NCBI RefSeq assembly: GCF_002222615.2
Contig: NZ_CP022412.2
Span: 1 to 64,000 of the forward strand
From: Bacteroides caccae
GTDB taxonomy: Bacteria; Bacteroidota; Bacteroidia; Bacteroidales; Bacteroidaceae
Direction of reading: 5' to 3'
Length of the DNA stretch: 64,000 nucleotides
Shown here: positions 60,085 through 64,000 of the stretch, piece after piece
How positions within the stretch are numbered: position 1 is the first letter of the stretch
How the letters are laid out: the number at the start of each line of letters is the position of its first letter
Position numbers and translations under genes: made by a program
Notes under the pieces: generated by a model
Told to the model about the DNA's origin: nothing
The model's input: only the letters and a program-made list of their open reading frames with translations
Databases searched by the model: none

Positions 60085-63000
60085 GTTCCGGACGCTCTTT
60101 TAAATATGTTATTAAATCTCTTCCCACCGAAAGTTTGATGGGGCGGGAAATCAGATCGACCGACATGTGGTTGGTATCGCTGTCATCCGTCACCTTAAAA
60201 TAAAGTTCCGTATTGCCCGGAGACTCTTTCGTGAGGGTTGCCAGTTCAGTAACCAGAGCTGTATTCAATACCGACAAAGGAATAATAATCGTGATTTTCT
60301 GTACCAGTTCTTCTTTCACATCCGGAAGAAGTTCCATAGAGGTAATCTTGATTTCCAGTTCATCCTGCCGCCACTGTTTGGCTTGGCAACGGGCCTTGAT
60401 ATACAGGAAAGTTCCTTCATTGAGGTACCCTTGATAAGTCACCCAGTCATTTCCCCAAAACGGGATTTCGGTAGAGCCGGAATAGTCCTCAATCTTGGCA
60501 ATGCCATACGGATTACCATTCTTGCTGACTCCACGACGAACACTGGTCACAATTCCTCCCATGGTTATTTCGCGTCCTGCCAGGGCTGCTTTATCTTCCA
60601 GTTCGCTCATACGAGTATTGCAAACGTGTTCCAGCACAATGGAAAATTCATCCAACGGATGAGCGGAAAGATAGATACCAACCAAGTCACGTTCACGGTT
60701 CAAGCGGTCGAGATCGCTCCAACGTTCCACTCCCTGCGGAATTTCGGGGGTAGCGACGTCAATTACGTTTTCGCCTCCGAACAGAGAATTGACGGCAGCA
60801 GCTTTGTCTGCCTGATAGCGGTTGCCATAACGCATCAATGTTTCCAAGAATAATTCACCTTTCGAGTTAGCGGCAAAATACTGTTCACGTTTCAGCTCTG
60901 GGAAACTGTCGAATCCGCCGGCCAATGCCAGGCATTCCATATTTTTCTTGTTACAGGCATTCAGGTTGACGCGTTGCACAAAGTCGAAGATTCCAAGGAA
61001 AGGACCGTTCTTCTTACGCTCCTCCATGATGCTTTGTACAGCAGCCTCACCTACTCCTTTCACGGCACCGAGTCCGAAACGGATATTACCATCATGATTT
61101 ACCGTAAACTTCAGGTTACTCTCATTTACATCCGGTCCCAATGTCTGGATACCCATTGCCTTACATTCGTCCATCAACTTCGTGATGTCCGTGATGTTCG
61201 ACAAGCTTCGGCTCATTACAGCCGCCATATATTCAGATGGGTAGTTTGCTTTCAGATAAGCTGTCTGGTAAGCGACCCATGAGTAACAGGTAGCGTGTGA
61301 CTTATTGAAAGCGTAAGACGCAAACTTTTCCCAGTCCGTCCAAATCTTTTCAAGTACTTTCGGGTCGTGTCCGTTCTTACGTCCTCCTTCAATAAATTTA
61401 GGTTTCATGTGATCCAGCTTGTCACGCAACTTCTTACCCATTGCTTTACGAAGGGCGTCGGACTCACCACGGGTAAAGTCTGCCAGCAGACGTGACAAAA
61501 GCATCACCTGTTCCTGATATACCGTGATTCCGTAGGTATCTTTCAAGTATTTCTCCATAACCGGAATATCATACTCGATAGGCTTGCGTCCATGCTTGCG
61601 GTCGATAAAATCAGGAATATAATCCATAGGTCCCGGACGGTACAGAGCATTCATGGCTATCAAATCCTCAAAAGTAGAAGGCTGTAATTCGCGCAGATAC
61701 TTCTGCATACCGGCAGATTCAAACTGGAATGTACCAATTGTGCGTCCGTCACTATATAGTTTGTAAGTGGCAGGGTCGTTAATATCTATCTGGTCTACAT
61801 CAATTTCCAAGCTGCGGCTCAGGCGGATATTCTCGACGGCTTCCTTAATAATGGAAAGAGTTTTCAGTCCGAGGAAGTCCATTTTGATTAATCCGGTATC
61901 TTCAATCACCGAACCTTCATATTGGGTGACAAGCATTTTTTCACCTGTCTCCTTATCATCGGCAGTGCTGACAGGCACCCAGTCGGTAATATCATCACGA
62001 CAAATAATCGTACCGCAGGCATGCACACCAGTGCCACGAACGTTTCCTTCGAGCATCTTGGCATACTTGATCGTATCCCGTACCAAAGGATCGGAAGAGG
62101 CTTCGGCAGCCTGCAACTCCGGGACATATTCTATCGCATTGCGGAGATTCAGTTTCTTATCGGGAATCTTATCGGGTACTAGTTTAGCCAGACGGTCGGA
62201 TTCCGAGAGAGGGAGTTTCTGCACACGGGCAACGTCCTTGATAGCCAGTTTCGTAGCCATTGTGCCATACGTGATGATATGAGCCACCTTCTCTTGACCA
62301 TATTTATTCGTTACCCAACGAAGTACCTCGCCACGACCGTCATCATCAAAGTCCACATCAATATCAGGTAATGAGATACGGTCCGGGTTCAGGAAACGCT
62401 CGAACAGTAAGTCGTACTGGATAGGGTCGATCTTTGTGATACCCAGACAGTAGGCCACCGCCGAACCGGCAGCCGAACCACGTCCCGGACCTACCGACAC
62501 TCCGAGCTCTTTGCGAGCGGCGTTGATAAAGTCCTGCACAATCAAGAAGTATCCGGGGAAACCCATCGTCTTCATGATGTACAATTCGAAGTTCATACGC
62601 TCCTTCACTTCCTCCGTCAACGGTTCACCATATATTCTTTTTGCTCCGTCGAAAGCCAGTTTAGCCAGATAGTCCCCTTCAAGTTTGATACGATACAATT
62701 TATCATATCCGCCCAGACGCTTGATTTTCGCCTTTCCATCTTCTTCACTCAACACCACATTGCCATGCTCATCTTGAGTGAACTCATCATAAAGGTCTTT
62801 CTCCGTAAACTTCTGCCGGTATTCTTCTTCCGTTCCGAAATCCTCGGGAATGGCAAAAGTAGGCATGATAGGGGCATGGTCGATAGAATAATATTCTACT
62901 TTATCGAGAAGTTCCAATGTATTACTCAACGCTTCCGGCACATCGGCAAAGAGCTCGTTCATCTCTTCTCGTGTCTTCATCCATTCCTGCTTGGTATAGA

Positions 63001-63871
63001 GCATACGGGTAGGATCATCCATATCCTTACCGGTACTCAAACAGATCAGACGGTCATGTGCTTCGGCATTTTCTTCATCCACGAAATGAACGTCATTTGT
63101 ACAAACCAACTTGACATTGAACTTCTTGGAATATTCCATAAGATATTTGTTCACTTTTACCTGCAAAGGGTAGCACTCGTGATTGGCCCGGGGAACAGTT
63201 GCTTTATGGCGCTGCATTTCAAGGTAAAAATCATCGCCGAACAGATTCTTATACCACTGAATAGCTTCTTCCGCTTCGGCAAACTGGTCATTGGTAATCC
63301 GCTTCGGTATCTCGCCACCGAGACAAGCGGAACAAACCATTAATCCTTCGTGATATTTTTCCAGTTCGCTGCGGTCTGTACGCGGACGCATATAATATCC
63401 GCGCGTCCATGCGTGCGATACTAATTTTATAAGGTTATGATAGCCAGTCTCATTCTTGGCTAATACAATCAAGTGATAACCGCTCTGGTCCTGTTTGCCT
63501 TCTTTCAGATCCATTGTGCGGCGGGCAACATACATTTCGCACCCAATAATCGGTTTGAACAGTTTGTTTTCCGCCTCCACTATCTTTGCTTTACAAGCTG
63601 CAACCTCCGCCTCTTTATCTTCACACTCTATGGAGCCGGCTTCAATTCCCACCAACCGTTTTTTCAGGTCCTTGATTTCACCTTTCGGACCACTATTCTT
63701 CTTATTGACGTAGTTCGTAAATTCCTTAATACCGAACATATTTCCATGATCGGTCACGGCAATACCCTTCATTCCATTCTGCATTGCTTTATCGACCAGA
63801 CGAGCGACGCTAGCCTGACCGTCCAAAAGGGAATATTGCGTATGGACGTGTAAATGAACGAAATCCTGCAT
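60065..63871 (-). CDS. dnaE: DNA polymerase III alpha subunit
   Basis: The replicative polymerase catalytic subunit, 1268 residues. N-terminal PHP domain (HLHVHTQYSLLDG, histidines at 7 and 9 and TDHGNMFG), the palm catalytic aspartates in PDIDVDFDDD (about 500-508) with GPGRGSAAGS upstream, fingers, the helix-hairpin-helix region around ALYRPGPMDYIPDFI, and an OB-fold near the C-terminus (ITMGGIVTSVRRGVSKNGNPYGIAKI). It is typical of the single DnaE of Bacteroidota. Promoter -7 box lies at 63924-63931. Confidence 0.97.
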   Translation of the reverse strand: MQDFVHLHVHTQYSLLDGQASVARLVDKAMQNGMKGIAVTDHGNMFGIKEFTNYVNKKNSGPKGEIKDLKKRLVGIEAGSIECEDKEAEVAACKAKIVEAENKLFKPIIGCEMYVARRTMDLKEGKQDQSGYHLIVLAKNETGYHNLIKLVSHAWTRGYYMRPRTDRSELEKYHEGLMVCSACLGGEIPKRITNDQFAEAEEAIQWYKNLFGDDFYLEMQRHKATVPRANHECYPLQVKVNKYLMEYSKKFNVKLVCTNDVHFVDEENAEAHDRLICLSTGKDMDDPTRMLYTKQEWMKTREEMNELFADVPEALSNTLELLDKVEYYSIDHAPIMPTFAIPEDFGTEEEYRQKFTEKDLYDEFTQDEHGNVVLSEEDGKAKIKRLGGYDKLYRIKLEGDYLAKLAFDGAKRIYGEPLTEEVKERMNFELYIMKTMGFPGYFLIVQDFINAARKELGVSVGPGRGSAAGSAVAYCLGITKIDPIQYDLLFERFLNPDRISLPDIDVDFDDDGRGEVLRWVTNKYGQEKVAHIITYGTMATKLAIKDVARVQKLPLSESDRLAKLVPDKIPDKKLNLRNAIEYVPELQAAEASSDPLVRDTIKYAKMLEGNVRGTGVHACGTIICRDDITDWVPVSTADDKETGEKMLVTQYEGSVIEDTGLIKMDFLGLKTLSIIKEAVENIRLSRSLEIDVDQIDINDPATYKLYSDGRTIGTFQFESAGMQKYLRELQPSTFEDLIAMNALYRPGPMDYIPDFIDRKHGRKPIEYDIPVMEKYLKDTYGITVYQEQVMLLSRLLADFTRGESDALRKAMGKKLRDKLDHMKPKFIEGGRKNGHDPKVLEKIWTDWEKFASYAFNKSHATCYSWVAYQTAYLKANYPSEYMAAVMSRSLSNITDITKLMDECKAMGIQTLGPDVNESNLKFTVNHDGNIRFGLGAVKGVGEAAVQSIMEERKKNGPFLGIFDFVQRVNLNACNKKNMECLALAGGFDSFPELKREQYFAANSKGELFLETLMRYGNRYQADKAAAVNSLFGGENVIDVATPEIPQGVERWSDLDRLNRERDLVGIYLSAHPLDEFSIVLEHVCNTRMSELEDKAALAGREITMGGIVTSVRRGVSKNGNPYGIAKIEDYSGSTEIPFWGNDWVTYQGYLNEGTFLYIKARCQAKQWRQDELEIKITSMELLPDVKEELVQKITIIIPLSVLNTALVTELATLTKESPGNTELYFKVTDDSDTNHMSVDLISRPIKLSVGRDLITYLKERPELGFRIN

Positions 63872-63923
63872 AATGATAAGTCTTTATTTGAAGGCATAAA
63901 ATTACTACCTCCCGCGTTATAAA

Positions 63924-63931
63924 CAAAAATA
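63924..63931 (-). promoter_or_regulatory. -7 box of dnaE
   Basis: TATTTTTG on the minus strand fits TAnnTTTG, 53 bp before the dnaE ATG. A TTG lies 16 bp further upstream, a short spacing. The remaining sequence to the window end shows nothing else I can support. Confidence 0.45.
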
Positions 63932-64000
63932 ATCCTCAAAAAGTTATCAACATTCACATTTCTATGCTGAATTACTTGCTGATTTTTTAAATTAAGTATA

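Noticed and set aside
60167..60853. 228-codon frame antisense to dnaE
   Set aside because: Inside the dnaE C-terminal coding region; shadow.
63944..63952. TTATCAACA, one mismatch from a DnaA box, upstream of dnaE
   Set aside because: A single near-match in A+T-rich DNA is expected by chance; no cluster.
1..64000. tRNA, rRNA, CRISPR arrays and insertion sequences
   Set aside because: Scanned the intergenic regions; no cloverleaf, rRNA segment, regular spacer-repeat array or transposase gene recognised. A covariance-model search (tRNAscan, Infernal) would be needed to exclude small RNAs.

Overview
The window reads as a Bacteroides chromosome segment, most likely from the B. thetaiotaomicron/ovatus group, starting exactly at dnaA. 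Evidence: A+T-rich intergenic DNA with many TAnnTTTG -7 boxes (some with TTTG/TTG 19-20 bp upstream), few Shine-Dalgarno sites, SusC/SusD and TonB/FecR/ECF modules, a B12-dependent ribonucleotide reductase, rprX/rprY, and a gene order that from memory parallels the BT2144-BT2180 region of B. thetaiotaomicron. The species cannot be fixed from sequence alone.

Layout. 1-8.3 kb: dnaA, a nitroreductase, nrdJ, a CBM20-GH77 4-alpha-glucanotransferase and folB. 8.3-12.2 kb (minus): a tight mtaB - lipid A acyltransferase - GT2 - methylglyoxal synthase operon. 12.3-14.4 kb: an acyl-CoA synthetase and a tiny Ala-rich lipoprotein with its own promoter and terminator. 14.4-20.8 kb (minus): a sugar isomerase, a DUF1080 3-keto-glycoside lyase/hydrolase, two Gfo/Idh/MocA dehydrogenases and a membrane-tethered TPR/HTH regulator. 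This matches the B. thetaiotaomicron locus implicated in glucosinolate activation and 3-keto-glycoside breakdown. 20.9-22 kb: rpsF-rpsR-rplI. 22.1-27.7 kb: a MarR regulator, a 58-residue membrane protein, the RprXY two-component system, and an EF-G paralog (EF-G2) lacking the catalytic histidine.

28-34.4 kb: hemW followed by an ECF sigma factor, FecR anti-sigma, STN-type TonB receptor and DUF4249 lipoprotein (a trans-envelope signalling uptake locus). 34.3-40.9 kb: a small ABC module, a LysO-type exporter split in two, a DUF2027-Smr protein, a HAD phosphatase, an AlkZ-like winged-helix protein and aroA. 41-50.2 kb: a SusC/SusD pair whose susC has no standard start codon before its signal peptide and no visible forward promoter, facing a reverse-strand set of an aspartyl-protease-like lipoprotein, an M28 peptidase and a leucine-rich-repeat lipoprotein. 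This combination suggests peptide acquisition.

50.3-52.2 kb: a Cys-rich membrane protein, a ZnuB-type permease, tsaE and an Imm17-family protein. 52.1-59.1 kb: a MoxR/DUF58/DUF4350/DUF4129/SpoIIM operon divergent from an RDD gene, with overlapping divergent promoters. 59.2-64 kb: a repeat-bearing intergenic region, an acidic small protein, trxA and dnaE. No rRNA, tRNA, CRISPR array or insertion sequence was recognised. Several gene starts were moved downstream because the longest reading frame would begin inside or upstream of a promoter -7 box.
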